Shown here: piece by piece, positions 25,704-34,638 of the stretch | Numbering within the stretch: the stretch's first letter is position 1 | How the letters are laid out: each line of letters starts with the position of its first letter | Source of the DNA: Armatimonadota bacterium | GTDB lineage: Bacteria > Armatimonadota > UBA5829 > DSUL01 | NCBI GenBank assembly: GCA_020846715.1 | Contig: JADLDK010000028.1 | Span: forward strand, 60,059-124,058 | Length of the DNA: 64,000 bases | Direction of reading: 5' to 3' | Notes under the pieces: generated by a model | The model's input: the letters and a program-made list of their open reading frames with translations, nothing else | Databases searched by the model: none | Told to the model about the DNA's origin: nothing | Translations under genes and position numbers: made by a program

Positions 25704-27178
25704 TTCGCCTGCTCCTTCTCACAGCTCTCTTGGTTCTGAGTTGCGAGTTGCACGCGGCTCAGACGGTGGTAGTAGGATCGAAGAAGTTCACAGAGTCCTA
25801 CGTGCTCGCGGAGATCGCAAAGCGGAAGCTGACGCAGTCCGGCTTTGATGTCGTCCACAAACAGGGAATGGGTGGCACGATCATTCTCTGGCAGGCGATC
25901 AAAGGCGGTGACATAGACTTCTACCCCGAGTACACCGGCACTATCGTTGAAGAGATTCTGAAATCTCGCGCCAAGCTCACATCTGCGGACATGCGGCGCG
26001 AGCTGCGACGCTTCAAAATCGGCATGACTGAGGAGCTGGGCTTCAACAACACGTATGCGCTGGTTATGCGGCGCGAGCAGGCGAAGAAGCTGGGGATAGA
26101 GTCTATCAGCGATTTGCGCAAGCATCCGGATCTGCAGGTAGGTCTGACTCATGAGTTCCTGAACCGCCAGGACGGCTGGGGGCCTCTCAGCCGACGCTAC
26201 AACCTGCACATGGCCAACGTGCGCGGCGTGGAGCACACTATCGGCTACAGCGCTCTGGCGAATGGTTCTCTGGATGTCAAGGACGCGTACTCTACAGACG
26301 CAAAAATCGCCGAATACAACCTGATCGTTCTGAAGGACGATCTGGGCTTTTTCCCCCAGTATAAGGCTGTCTTTCTCTACCGCCTGAGCGCGCCGGAAAA
26401 GGCGATCCAGACGGTTGAATCCCTGAGCGGAACAATCAGCGAGGAGAAGATGATTCAGCTCAATGCGGAGGCTGAGCGCACGAAAAACTACGCGAGGGCG
26501 GCAGGGCTTTATTTCGCGGGCGACCACACCGGCAACGTGGCCGATCTTCAACCTTCCGTTGCTTCACAAATAGGACACTGGACGCTACAGCATCTCAGGC
26601 TGGTGGGTATCTCGCTGATTCTTGCCGTTATTGCAGGAATACCGCTAGGGATTGCCGCAAGCCGCCCCGGCCCTCTCAGCCAGACCATTCTGGGCGTAAC
26701 GGGAGTCGTTCAGACCATTCCGTCTCTGGCGTTGCTCGCCGTGCTGGTGCCGCTTATGGGCATAAAGCCACAGACGGCTATCCTGGCTCTCTTCCTGTAC
26801 AGCCTGCTGCCGATTGTGCGAAACACTGCGTCCGGCCTTCAGGACATCCCCACGCCGCTGCGTGAGTCCGCCTCAGCCCTCGGCCTCGAACCGCTCGCAT
26901 GTCTGAGAAAAGTTCTGCTGCCGATGGCTTCTCGCAGTATCCTGGCTGGTATTAAGACGAGCGCTGTCATCAATGTGGGCACGGCGACGCTGGCAGCGTT
27001 GATCGGAGCGGGTGGCCTGGGCACACCTATCATCAGCGGGTTGGATCTGGCTGATGCCGGTCTTATTATGCAGGGCGCCCTGCCAGCAGCCGCTCTGGCG
27101 CTGATTGTTCAGTGGGCGTTTGACTTTTGCGACCGCTATCTGATCCCGAAGGGATTGCGACTTCAGCGGGCGATCTAA
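25700..27178 (+). CDS. Fused substrate-binding protein and permease of an OpuC-type osmoprotectant ABC transporter
   Basis: A 492-residue fusion. A signal peptide (LLLLTALLVLSCELHAA) leads into a type II periplasmic binding domain, about residues 22-265, with VVVGSKKFTESYVLAEI, GGDIDFYPEYTGT and GSLDVKDAYSTDAKI. After a short linker a five-helix permease domain follows (about 285-480) with the EAA loop (PTPLRESASALGLEPLACLRKVLLPMA). Most relatives keep the two parts as separate OpuCC and OpuCB/CD proteins, although such fusions are known in several phyla. The start is a TTG that overlaps the ATPase stop by three bases. Choline or betaine-like ligands are likely. Confidence 0.92.
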   Translation: MIRLLLLTALLVLSCELHAAQTVVVGSKKFTESYVLAEIAKRKLTQSGFDVVHKQGMGGTIILWQAIKGGDIDFYPEYTGTIVEEILKSRAKLTSADMRRELRRFKIGMTEELGFNNTYALVMRREQAKKLGIESISDLRKHPDLQVGLTHEFLNRQDGWGPLSRRYNLHMANVRGVEHTIGYSALANGSLDVKDAYSTDAKIAEYNLIVLKDDLGFFPQYKAVFLYRLSAPEKAIQTVESLSGTISEEKMIQLNAEAERTKNYARAAGLYFAGDHTGNVADLQPSVASQIGHWTLQHLRLVGISLILAVIAGIPLGIAASRPGPLSQTILGVTGVVQTIPSLALLAVLVPLMGIKPQTAILALFLYSLLPIVRNTASGLQDIPTPLRESASALGLEPLACLRKVLLPMASRSILAGIKTSAVINVGTATLAALIGAGGLGTPIISGLDLADAGLIMQGALPAAALALIVQWAFDFCDRYLIPKGLRLQRAI

Positions 27179-27223
27179 CCCGTGAGGCAGGCAATAGAAC
27201 ACATCCCGTAAGAAGGAGCGATT

Positions 27224-28462
27224 GTGGCGGCGGCTGAACATCTTACACGAGAGCAGAAACAAACCTCTGACATGAGTCTGGATGTAAAAAAAGCTCGCAA
27301 AGAGACTCCGGGAACGCGCAACGTCGCGCACTTCAACAACGCGGGCGCCTCACTCATGCCCTTGCCGGTGACAGACGCTGTAAAGGCCTATCTTCAGCTT
27401 GAATCTGACATCGGCGGCTACGAAGCTGCGGCAAAGAGCGCTGAGCAGATCGGCGCAGTGTATCAGTCGGTAGCGCGTCTCCTCAATGCCAATCCGGCGG
27501 AGATCGCTCTGATGGAAAGCGCAACGCGCGCCTGGGATATGGCCTTTTACGCCCTTGACTTCAAGCCAGGCGAGCGCATTCTCACCGCGTCAAACGAGTA
27601 TGCAAGCAACTTTATCGCTTTCCTTCAGGCACGGAAGCGCTATGGTGTGGACATCGGCATCGTTGAGAATGACGAGCACGGACAGATATCGCTGGAGGCT
27701 CTGCGGGAAGCGATGGATGAGCGTGTGAAGCTGGTGGCGCTGACACACGTGGCGACTAACGACGGCCTTGTGCAGCCGGCAGAAGAGGTCGGGAAAATTG
27801 TGAAAGAGGCGGGCGCCCTTTATCTGCTGGACGCCTGCCAGTCCGCCGGACAACTCTGTCTGGATGTGCGGAAGATCCAGTGCGACTTTCTCTCAGCGAC
27901 GGGACGGAAGTACCTGCGCGGGCCGCGGGGCACAGGATTTCTCTACGTGAAGCGTGAGATGATCGAAAAGCTGGAGCCTCCGCTGCTGGACCTGCAGGCC
28001 GCCAACTGGGTCTCACCGGACAGCTACGAGATCAGGGGCGACGCCCGCCGCTTCGAAGCCTTCGAGTCCAGCCTCGCCTGCCGGATGGGGCTGGGCGCGG
28101 CTGTGGATTATGCGCTGGGATGGGGAATGGAAGCGATCCAGGAGCGCATAGCAGAGCTGGCCACCGCCCTGCGAAGCGAACTGAGCAAGATTCCGGGGAT
28201 TACCGTCCACGACCGGGGCGAGCGCAAAGGCGGGATTGTCACATTCGCCTCAGACAGGATTTCTCCCTCCGAGATTCAGGATAAGCTGCGCAGCCTGTCT
28301 ATCAACGTCGCTGTAACGCAAGCCCGCCACACGCGGCTGGATATGGAAGCGCGCAGGCTGGACGGACTTGTGAGGGCCTCTGTTCACTACTTCAACACCG
28401 AAGATGAGATCGCCCGGCTTGGGCTCGAGCTGGCCCGCATTCAGACCGCAGCGGCGCTTTAG
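27224..28462 (+). CDS. egtE: Class V aminotransferase-fold PLP enzyme, probable ergothioneine C-S lyase EgtE
   Basis: A 412-residue PLP enzyme of the cysteine desulfurase/kynureninase group. LLDACQSAGQ carries the ring-nitrogen Asp203, and SATGRKYLRGPRGTGFLYV carries the Schiff-base K229. The GTG start follows AAGGAG. Its 3' end meets egtD four bases away on the opposite strand, and egtB follows, so a role as the C-S lyase that frees ergothioneine from hercynylcysteine sulfoxide is the best guess. Without that context it would be called an isopenicillin-N-epimerase-like aminotransferase. Function is inferred from neighbourhood. Confidence 0.78.
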   Translation: MAAAEHLTREQKQTSDMSLDVKKARKETPGTRNVAHFNNAGASLMPLPVTDAVKAYLQLESDIGGYEAAAKSAEQIGAVYQSVARLLNANPAEIALMESATRAWDMAFYALDFKPGERILTASNEYASNFIAFLQARKRYGVDIGIVENDEHGQISLEALREAMDERVKLVALTHVATNDGLVQPAEEVGKIVKEAGALYLLDACQSAGQLCLDVRKIQCDFLSATGRKYLRGPRGTGFLYVKREMIEKLEPPLLDLQAANWVSPDSYEIRGDARRFEAFESSLACRMGLGAAVDYALGWGMEAIQERIAELATALRSELSKIPGITVHDRGERKGGIVTFASDRISPSEIQDKLRSLSINVAVTQARHTRLDMEARRLDGLVRASVHYFNTEDEIARLGLELARIQTAAAL

Positions 28463-28465
28463 CTT

Positions 28466-29449
28466 TCAGGACGCCAAGCGCATCTGGAAATACTGCACAC
28501 TGAAGTATTTCTTTTCATCCATCCAGATTTTCAGCCTCTCAAAACCCGCTGCGGCCGCAAGGTCTGCGAACTCCTCCGGAGTGTACTTGTGCGAGTTCTC
28601 CGTGTGGATGGTCTCGCCACGCTCAAAGCGCACGATGCAGTCCGCTATGTGTGCGCGCTGCTCAACAGCGCTTTCAAGGTACATCTCAATACGCCCGCGG
28701 CGCTGATTGTACAGAGCGACATGCTCCCATTTCGCCAGATCAAAGTCAGCGTCCAGCTCACTGTTGATGTGCCTGAGAATGTTCAGATTGAACTCAGCTG
28801 TCACGCCCGCAGAATCATTGTACGCGCGACTGAGCACTGCGGGGTCTTTCTTGAGGTCCACGCCAATAAGAAGAGAGCCATCCTCTCCGCAGACCTGTGC
28901 AATCCTGCGTAGAAAACCGAGCGCCTCCTCCTTCTCAAAATTGCCAATAGTGGAGCCAGGGAAATAGACACATCTACCACGAGGCTGCTTCTGGCTGCGC
29001 GGAAGTGCAAAGCTCTGCGTGTAGTCCGCACAGACGGGAAGCACTTCGATATGAGGATAAGCCTGCGCCAGGCGCTGTGCTGAGAGCTTCAGGTGCTCTT
29101 CGGAGATGTCAATGGGCACATAGCCAGCCGGTTGAACCATTGCATCCAGCAGAATCCGTGTCTTCAGACTGCTGCCACTGCCGTACTCCACCAGCAGACA
29201 CTCCTTACCGAGCAATGTGGCCATTTCTCCAGAAAAGCGCCGCATTATGCTCATTTCAGTGCGTGTCGGGTAGTACTCTTCCAGCTCGCAGATGCGGTCG
29301 AACAGCTGCGATCCGCGTTTGTCGTAGAAGAACTTGCACGGAAGAGTCTTTGGGCGATGACCCAGCCCCTGCAAGACTTCTTCCTGAAAAGATTTTGAGG
29401 AAGTCCGCTGTTCAAGGGGCTTCAGCGGAGCCGTTGCTGTCCCGCTCAC
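28466..29449 (-). CDS. egtD: L-histidine N-alpha-methyltransferase EgtD
   Basis: A 327-residue SAM-dependent enzyme that trimethylates histidine to hercynine in the cytoplasm. It shows LPCKFFYDKRGSQLFDRICELEEYYPTRTE, LVEYGSGSSLKTRILLD (SAM site), PIDISEEHL, YFPGSTIGNFEK, GVDLKKD and YNDSAGVTAEFNLNIL; together these are diagnostic of EgtD. The GTG start at 29449 overlaps the egtB stop (GTGA) and gives the normal length. The ATG at 29665 would add 72 residues read from egtB. It is the second gene of egtBD. Confidence 0.95.
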   Translation of the reverse strand: MSGTATAPLKPLEQRTSSKSFQEEVLQGLGHRPKTLPCKFFYDKRGSQLFDRICELEEYYPTRTEMSIMRRFSGEMATLLGKECLLVEYGSGSSLKTRILLDAMVQPAGYVPIDISEEHLKLSAQRLAQAYPHIEVLPVCADYTQSFALPRSQKQPRGRCVYFPGSTIGNFEKEEALGFLRRIAQVCGEDGSLLIGVDLKKDPAVLSRAYNDSAGVTAEFNLNILRHINSELDADFDLAKWEHVALYNQRRGRIEMYLESAVEQRAHIADCIVRFERGETIHTENSHKYTPEEFADLAAAAGFERLKIWMDEKKYFSVQYFQMRLAS

Positions 29450-30729
29450 AGGTCTTGCGCCAGCCTGATGCCCATGAACTGCCACTGGTTCTGCGGGCGG
29501 AAGAAGTTGCGGTAGGTGCTGCGAATGTGAGAGCCGGACGTAGCGCACGAGCCGCCGCGCAACACCATCTGCCCGCTCATGAACTTTCCGTTGTACTCGC
29601 CAATCGCCCCTGGCGGTGGCTTGTACCCGTGGTAAGGCAGATAGCCGCTGCGCGTCCACTCCCACACATCTCCGTACATCTGCTCGGGGTAGTCCTTGTC
29701 CGCTTCCTGAGGCGGCTCCGGGTGGAGCAGTCCAGACTCAACGAAGTTACCTTCAATTTCCAGCACTGCCGCCGCTGTCTCCCACTGCGCTTCACTGGGA
29801 AGGCTGGCGCCAGCCCACGCCGCGTAAGCATCCGCCTCGTAGTAGCTCACGTGGCACACCGGTTCACTGTGGCGCACTGGCTGCATGCCGTGAAGGGTGA
29901 ACACCTGCCACTCCCCGTCCACCTTTTCCCAGTACAGCGGCGCTTCCCAGTTCTCCTGCTGTACCAGACTCCATCCGTCAGACAGCCACAATTCTGGACG
30001 GTGGTAGCCACTGTCCTCGATGAACTCGAGAAACTCGCCACAGCTCACCAGGCGGCTGGCCAGCGCAAAAGGTTCCAGAAACTCCCTGTGACGGGGACCT
30101 TCATTGTCGAAAATGAACTCCTGTCCGTCATTGCCGATCTCGACAATGCCGCCCGGATAGTGAATCCACTGCAGGGGCTGTGTCTGCGTTTCAGGAGTAT
30201 TCTGAGCAGGGCGATACACCGGCTTCAACGGGTTTTGCGCCAGGACGTGCTTGATATCTGTGAGCAGAAGCTCCTGATGTTGCTGTTCGTGATTGAGTCC
30301 CAACATCAGCACCGGCTTTATCGTTGCCGCAGTCTCTTCGCCTGCGCTATGGATGAGGCGGTCCATTCCTTCGTCAACGTGGCGGCGGTATTCAAACACC
30401 TCTTTCACAGAAGGGCGAGAGAGCAACCCCCGGCGTGGACGCGCGTGCATTTTGCCGACAGCGTTATAGTAAGAATTGAAAAGGAAGGTGTAAAGCGGGT
30501 TGATCGGTTTGTAGTCCGCTTGTAGCCTGCTGAGCAGAAAGGTCTCGAAAAACCAGCTAGTGTGAGCCAGATGCCACTTTGTCGGGCTCACATCTGTCAT
30601 AGACTGCACTACGAAATCTTCAGGAATCAGCGTGGCGCATAAATCTTCGGTAAAGCGCCTCACATCCTGGTAGCTTTGCCACAGTGCGGTGCGGTCAATG
30701 GTCTCCAATGAAGCTTCTGTTGATACCAT
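29446..30729 (-). CDS. egtB: Ergothioneine sulfoxide synthase EgtB
   Basis: A 427-residue mononuclear non-haem iron enzyme that joins a thiol donor to hercynine with O2. The N-terminal DinB-like domain provides the iron His ligands: one in KWHLAHTSWFFETFLL, the others H147 and H151 in NHEQQHQELLLTDIKH. The C-terminal half is an FGE-sulfatase domain (VSYYEADAYAAWAGASLPSEAQWE, WEWTRSGYLPYHGY, VLRGGSCATSGSHIRSTYRNFF). GGAGG lies just before the ATG. No egtA or egtC is near, so this enzyme may use cysteine directly, as characterised for some EgtB and for fungal Egt1. That preference is inference. Confidence 0.95.
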   Translation of the reverse strand: MVSTEASLETIDRTALWQSYQDVRRFTEDLCATLIPEDFVVQSMTDVSPTKWHLAHTSWFFETFLLSRLQADYKPINPLYTFLFNSYYNAVGKMHARPRRGLLSRPSVKEVFEYRRHVDEGMDRLIHSAGEETAATIKPVLMLGLNHEQQHQELLLTDIKHVLAQNPLKPVYRPAQNTPETQTQPLQWIHYPGGIVEIGNDGQEFIFDNEGPRHREFLEPFALASRLVSCGEFLEFIEDSGYHRPELWLSDGWSLVQQENWEAPLYWEKVDGEWQVFTLHGMQPVRHSEPVCHVSYYEADAYAAWAGASLPSEAQWETAAAVLEIEGNFVESGLLHPEPPQEADKDYPEQMYGDVWEWTRSGYLPYHGYKPPPGAIGEYNGKFMSGQMVLRGGSCATSGSHIRSTYRNFFRPQNQWQFMGIRLAQDL

Positions 30730-30885
30730 AAAGTCCTCCAGCCTCTGGAATTTACCGTTGTCAGCTTCAACTCTAAACGGTTTCCAAGAGTTCCGCGGAT
30801 GGCTGAAGAAGCAAGACTATACCCTTTGCGCTTGACCTGAAGCGCAGAGCGCGCTAATCTTTAGCGCAAAGGAGCGGTCAATTCT

Positions 30886-31068
30886 ATGGACGAACGGCAC
30901 AAAGAACGCGAGCGCCTTGCAGCGAGTCTCACAGTGGCCTGGTCAAATGTTTCTGAGGACCAGGGCGCACTGGCAAAGCAGGTGGTATTTGCCACTTACC
31001 GGGACTTTCTAGAGCGGCTGAAGAGGCTGGATGAGGGTCTGGAAGATTTGGACGAAAGAGTGGTCTGA
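30886..31068 (+). CDS. Small hypothetical protein
   Basis: A 60-residue, highly charged frame (DERHKERERLAAS...FLERLKRLDEGLEDLDERVV) predicted to be helical, with an ATG about 12 bases after AAAGGAG. It lies between egtB and the membrane protein gene with no overlap on either strand. I recognise no family. Support is the ribosome site and absence of competing genes. Confidence 0.5.
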   Translation: MDERHKERERLAASLTVAWSNVSEDQGALAKQVVFATYRDFLERLKRLDEGLEDLDERVV

Positions 31069-31107
31069 CGCCAGGTGTGAACTGGCGATTCGCACGGCAG
31101 GTCTGGC

Positions 31108-31509
31108 TCAGCGCTGGCGAGAGCGCATCGCAAGCGCCAGAAGCGCGCCTGCGCCAATCAGAATTTGACTGAGATACTCGTCACTGCGCCCATGCGGCAG
31201 CAGATGATTGTGCGTTGGGAAAAGTGACCCGTACTCTTCGCGCACTCCGAGCGCTGCGGGGAGGTGCTCAATGTCCGGGCTCAGGCCACCGAGCGCGCCG
31301 GCCATCTCAGAAGAGTTGACACCAAACTTACGCGAAATCCATGTGAGGACGATGGGAGTCAGAAGAGCATCCGCCCACAGCGGCGCTTCTCTGTGGGGAA
31401 ACATGTCGCCAAGCGCATGGGAAGCTGCTCCCGCGACGAAGGCGCGTGGTTTAGCGCGAAAAAACGAGCCTACCAGCGCACCCAGACAAGCGTGTGCCGA
31501 ACCTGTCAT
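31108..31509 (-). CDS. Small conserved membrane-associated protein with His/Asp motifs
   Basis: A 133-residue protein with two or three short hydrophobic segments. SAHACLGALVGSF, ASHALGDMFPHREAPLWADALLTPI and LSPDIEHLP look like the metal-coordinating His/Asp motifs of YdjM/phospholipase C-like membrane hydrolases. It begins six bases after the lytic transglycosylase stop, so the two form an operon. The hydrolase link is from motif resemblance only and could be wrong. Confidence 0.6.
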   Translation of the reverse strand: MTGSAHACLGALVGSFFRAKPRAFVAGAASHALGDMFPHREAPLWADALLTPIVLTWISRKFGVNSSEMAGALGGLSPDIEHLPAALGVREEYGSLFPTHNHLLPHGRSDEYLSQILIGAGALLALAMRSRQR

Positions 31510-31515
31510 CAGGCC

Positions 31516-32520
31516 TCAGCGCTGTCCACAAAGCTGCTTGTAATAGCTGGAGACTTTCGCGATGTAGTTCTGTGTCTCACGAAACGGCGGGATGCCGCCG
31601 TACTTCTTCACCGCGCCTGATCCTGCGTTGTAAGCGGCCAGAGCCAGCCGCAAATGTCCCCAGTTGAGGTCCTTCCACTCTTTGTTTCCGGAATACTTGT
31701 CCAGGCCGGAGCGAATCAGGCGAATGGAAGCGTCCAGATTCTGCCCCGGATCGTAGGGATCCGTGACACCCATCCCCCGCGCCGTTCCGGGCATCAACTG
31801 CCCCAGCCCCATTGCGCCTTTACGCGATGTCGCGTTCGGGTTGAAGCCGGATTCCGCCAGTACAACGGCCATCGCCAGGCGCGGATCCACATCGCACTCG
31901 GCGCTTGTGTTGAGAAGTACAGTAGTGATATCGCGCACGTCAGACTCAGACAAACGCGGATTGATGCCCTTGATGTAGCGGGCGAAATCGTCGAAATACT
32001 TGAAAGCGATGGCACGTGATACGGGAGTGCCGCCACGCGAAGCCAGCCTGGAGCGTCCTGCGCCGGAAGATTGCCTGGACACAGACGGCGCAGGAGCCTG
32101 AGCTTTGGCCGCGGCGCGCGCAACGTCACTGCCAAACGCCCACGCAATGAGAGTAAGCTGACTTTTCCCCGAAGGCGTCTCACCAAGCCGGGCCAACACC
32201 CGAATGTTCGCGCCGAGCGGTGGCATAGACGTTGTGCCAAAGTTGACAATGTGCGACTGCCCGTCACCAATGATGACCGCGCCCAGCTCCGCCCCAGATC
32301 CGATTGTTCCAGTAAGCGAGCCAGCAATGTCGGATACGCCGGAGCCGCCTTGTGCTGGCGCAGCGCTGAGGCTGTTGCTGGGAATTGAGGAGGTGGCCTG
32401 CAAAGACCGGGCCGTGGCCAGGTATTCCGCACCCGAGAGCATACCAGCGGCATGCGCCGAAGCTGTCAAAAAGATAAGAAAGGCTACGGGAAGGGCGAAA
32501 ACTGCGAGAATTAGTCTCAT
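31516..32520 (-). CDS. Secreted lytic transglycosylase (SLT domain)
   Basis: A 334-residue exported protein. The signal peptide is MRLILAVFALPVAFLIFLTASAHAAG. The middle (about residues 65-130) is a low-complexity region around a small beta domain. The SLT domain fills the C-terminus: catalytic Glu in AVVLAESGFNPNATS, then GAMGLGQLMPGTARGMGV, LALAAYNAGSGAV and TQNYIAKVSSYY. It cleaves peptidoglycan between MurNAc and GlcNAc to form 1,6-anhydro ends. ATG 32520 starts the signal peptide; the frame stays open 36 codons further. The downstream partner is a small membrane protein. Confidence 0.9.
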   Translation of the reverse strand: MRLILAVFALPVAFLIFLTASAHAAGMLSGAEYLATARSLQATSSIPSNSLSAAPAQGGSGVSDIAGSLTGTIGSGAELGAVIIGDGQSHIVNFGTTSMPPLGANIRVLARLGETPSGKSQLTLIAWAFGSDVARAAAKAQAPAPSVSRQSSGAGRSRLASRGGTPVSRAIAFKYFDDFARYIKGINPRLSESDVRDITTVLLNTSAECDVDPRLAMAVVLAESGFNPNATSRKGAMGLGQLMPGTARGMGVTDPYDPGQNLDASIRLIRSGLDKYSGNKEWKDLNWGHLRLALAAYNAGSGAVKKYGGIPPFRETQNYIAKVSSYYKQLCGQR

Positions 32521-32773
32521 AAAGTCACATATCCAAGGCGCGCCCTTGCGCCACAACTCCGGCCGGGAGGTTCGCTGGGCAGGCGGAGATATCCTGCCCC
32601 AACCCCTCTCTTCGGCACATGTGTGCAAAATCTGGAGCGACCCCGGAGCGTACGACGACGCTCCTGTCCCAGAAGTTCACAGAAGCCGTTTTCGCTGACG
32701 CGTGAGAACCTGACTGGAATACGCAACGCTCAGAACGGCCGAGCAACTGGAAGTAGGGGACAAGGGGAAACAC

Positions 32774-32862
32774 CGGAGAGGCCGGGATTCGAACCCGGGG
32801 TACGGTATGACCCGTACAACGGTTTAGCAAACCGCCGCTATCGACCACTCAGCCACCTCTCC
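32774..32862 (-). tRNA. tRNA-Ser (anticodon GCT)
   Basis: The 89-nt minus-strand sequence folds as a class II tRNA. The acceptor is GGAGAGG/CCTCTCC, the anticodon loop TTGCTAA gives GCT, and a long variable arm is formed by GTACGG/CCGTAC. GGTTCGAATCC is the T-loop. CCA is not encoded. Confidence 0.97.
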
Positions 32863-32956
32863 GCACATCATCCGGCCTCTGTGGCCTGCCGGACTTATAA
32901 TGTATACCGCAAGGCGCGGGAAATATCAAGAGCCATTTTGAAGACCTGCAAATCCG

Positions 32957-32986
32957 TTGACACCAAACGGGCAGATTTGATATAGT
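32957..32986 (+). promoter_or_regulatory. Sigma70-type promoter for the four-tRNA cluster
   Basis: A perfect TTGACA and TATAGT are separated by 18 bases, 94 bases upstream of tRNA-Val. The next 750 bases carry four same-strand tRNA genes, so a strong constitutive promoter is expected here. Confidence 0.65.
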
Positions 32987-33079
32987 TTCCGATGGATAAT
33001 TGAGGGCGCCGGTGAGCATTTCGACTCGTGCAGCAGCGGATGAGGCGCGTTGACAGATCGGTTGCTGGCCCATCTCCGG

Positions 33080-33152
33080 GGGCGAATAGCTCAGATGGTA
33101 GAGCGCTTCCTTTACACGGAAGAAGTCACGGGTTCAAGTCCTGTTTCGCCCA
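33080..33152 (+). tRNA. tRNA-Val (anticodon TAC)
   Basis: A 73-nt cloverleaf with acceptor GGGCGAA/TTCGCCC, D-arm AGCTCAGATGGTAGAGC, anticodon loop TTTACAC and T-arm ACGGGTTCAAGTCCTGT. It is the first of four tRNAs on the plus strand. A 225-base gap to tRNA-Asp holds no gene I can support. Confidence 0.97.
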
Positions 33153-33377
33153 TTTCCAAACCCACTTGCGCCGCGCCGTGGTAAATAGCTGTCACCGGGG
33201 CGACGCATGTGCTATAACGCTCAGGCGGTTGCGGCGAGCTCCGGGTTGCGGAGGGCTGCGGCCTTTTTGTTGGCGGGAGCGCAAGAGATTGCGGTAGGCC
33301 GGCCGACAATAGTGTATATTGCACCTGCAAGGTATACTGCTAGGTGCAGATTTGTCGTCCTGGCAAGCAGTCAGCAT

Positions 33378-33451
<74 letters not shown>

Positions 33452-33471
33452 TTTCCTGGAGAGCCAGAGAC

Positions 33472-33495
33472 GCTTGAGCGCTTGAGCGCTTCAGC
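33472..33495. repeat. Three tandem copies of an 8-bp unit
   Basis: GCTTGAGC, GCTTGAGC and GCTTCAGC lie head to tail between tRNA-Asp and tRNA-Phe. It may form a small processing hairpin in the tRNA precursor, or be slippage noise. Confidence 0.6.
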
Positions 33496-33529
33496 GCAAG
33501 AGGGTTTGAAGACTGGCGCGAGTGAGCGT

Positions 33530-33602
33530 GCCGAGATAGCTCAGATGGTAGAGCAGTGGACTGAAAATCCACGTGTCCGCAGTTCGATTCTGCGTCTCGG
33601 CA
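33530..33602 (+). tRNA. tRNA-Phe (anticodon GAA)
   Basis: A 73-nt cloverleaf with acceptor GCCGAGA/TCTCGGC, anticodon loop CTGAAAA between GTGGA/TCCAC, and T-arm GCAGTTCGATTCTGC. CCA is not encoded. Confidence 0.97.
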
Positions 33603-33670
33603 CCTTGCCTTATCTACAACGGCCGTCAGTTGTGTACCGGCCTGTCTCGTAGCTCCACACTTTAAGTCAA

Positions 33671-33743
33671 GCCGACGTAGCTCAGTTGGTAGAGCAGCGC
33701 ATTCGTAATGCGCGGGTCACAGGTTCGAGTCCTGCCGTCGGCT
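33671..33743 (+). tRNA. tRNA-Thr (anticodon CGT)
   Basis: A 73-nt cloverleaf with acceptor GCCGACG/CGTCGGC, anticodon loop TTCGTAA between GCGCA/TGCGC, and T-arm CAGGTTCGAGTCCTG. It is the last of the tRNA cluster and lies 87 bases before the dioxygenase start. Confidence 0.97.
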
Positions 33744-33829
33744 TCCCCTTCCAAATTCGCCAATCCCTGAAACAACAGCGGATGACGCAAGGAAAGCTTG
33801 TGTGTCATAGTTGTCTACCGGGGGACTTT

Positions 33830-34624
33830 ATGAGAGTCGACGTTACACAGAAAGATATAGATTCTTACCAGGAGAACGGTTTCATCGTGTGGGACGGTTT
33901 TCTGGACCAGGATGAACTGGAAGTCTGGCGGGCTGCGGTGGATGAGGCCGTAGAAGGCCGAAAGACAAGCCGCTTACCCGGAGAAAGGTGGCAGGGGGAG
34001 GCTGAGGGCTATTACGGGAAGGTCTTCAAGCAGCGCATCAATCTCTGGATGGACAACCCCAGGATGAAGGAGCTGATGCTGGATGAGCGCATCGGAAAGA
34101 TGGCAGCAGATCTGGCGGGAGTTGAGGGCATGCGCGTCTGGCACGACCAGGCGCTGATCAAGGGTCCGTGGGCCAACCCGACCGCGTGGCATCTGGACAC
34201 ACCTTACTGGTCGTTCTCTTCCAGAGACGCTATTTCTATCTGGATAGCCCTGGATGACGCAACGCTTGAAAACGGCTGCCTCTTTTTCATTCCCGGCAGC
34301 CACAGGATCACTCGCTTTGACAATGTGGGCATTGGAGAGGAAATAGGCGCACTGTTCCAGGTCTATCCAGAGCTTGCGGGGATGAAGGCGGTAGCCGCGC
34401 CGATGAAAGCAGGATCGTGCTCATTTCACAATGGGCTGACGGCGCACGGGGCGCATGCGAACATGACTCCAGGGCTGAGGCGGGCGATGACCTGTGCCTT
34501 TATGCCTGATGGCTCCACCTTCAATGGCCAGAGCAACGTTCTGCCGGAGCGAATTCTCGAAAAGATCAAAGTCGGCGACCTGCTTAACGATCCGGAGCAA
34601 AATCCGCTGGTGTTCAGCCGCTAG
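33830..34624 (+). CDS. Phytanoyl-CoA dioxygenase (PhyH) family protein
   Basis: A 264-residue Fe(II)/2-oxoglutarate-dependent oxygenase. The iron triad is H-x-D in TAWHLDTPYW and a distal His in FHNGLTAHGAHAN. The Arg after it (PGLRRAM) would hold 2-oxoglutarate. A typical GCLFFIPGSH segment lies between. ATG 33830 has a G-rich stretch upstream; the frame is open back into tRNA-Thr, which cannot be coding. The substrate is unknown; family members hydroxylate phytanoyl-CoA, ectoine and natural products. It converges with the 2-hydroxyacid dehydrogenase gene. Confidence 0.9.
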   Translation: MRVDVTQKDIDSYQENGFIVWDGFLDQDELEVWRAAVDEAVEGRKTSRLPGERWQGEAEGYYGKVFKQRINLWMDNPRMKELMLDERIGKMAADLAGVEGMRVWHDQALIKGPWANPTAWHLDTPYWSFSSRDAISIWIALDDATLENGCLFFIPGSHRITRFDNVGIGEEIGALFQVYPELAGMKAVAAPMKAGSCSFHNGLTAHGAHANMTPGLRRAMTCAFMPDGSTFNGQSNVLPERILEKIKVGDLLNDPEQNPLVFSR

Positions 34625-34638
34625 AAGTTCACTGCAGA

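Noticed and set aside
29005..30525. 506-residue plus-strand frame across egtD and egtB
   Set aside because: Antisense to two well-supported genes, with Arg/Leu/His-rich composition and no family motif.
33153..33377. Possible extra RNA gene between tRNA-Val and tRNA-Asp
   Set aside because: The GCACCT/AGGTGC repeat near 33318-33344 does not fold into a tRNA or known small RNA, and no promoter pair with correct spacing was found.
33686..33829. Extension of the PhyH-type dioxygenase frame into tRNA-Thr
   Set aside because: The first residues would be encoded by the tRNA gene. ATG 33830 gives normal family length.
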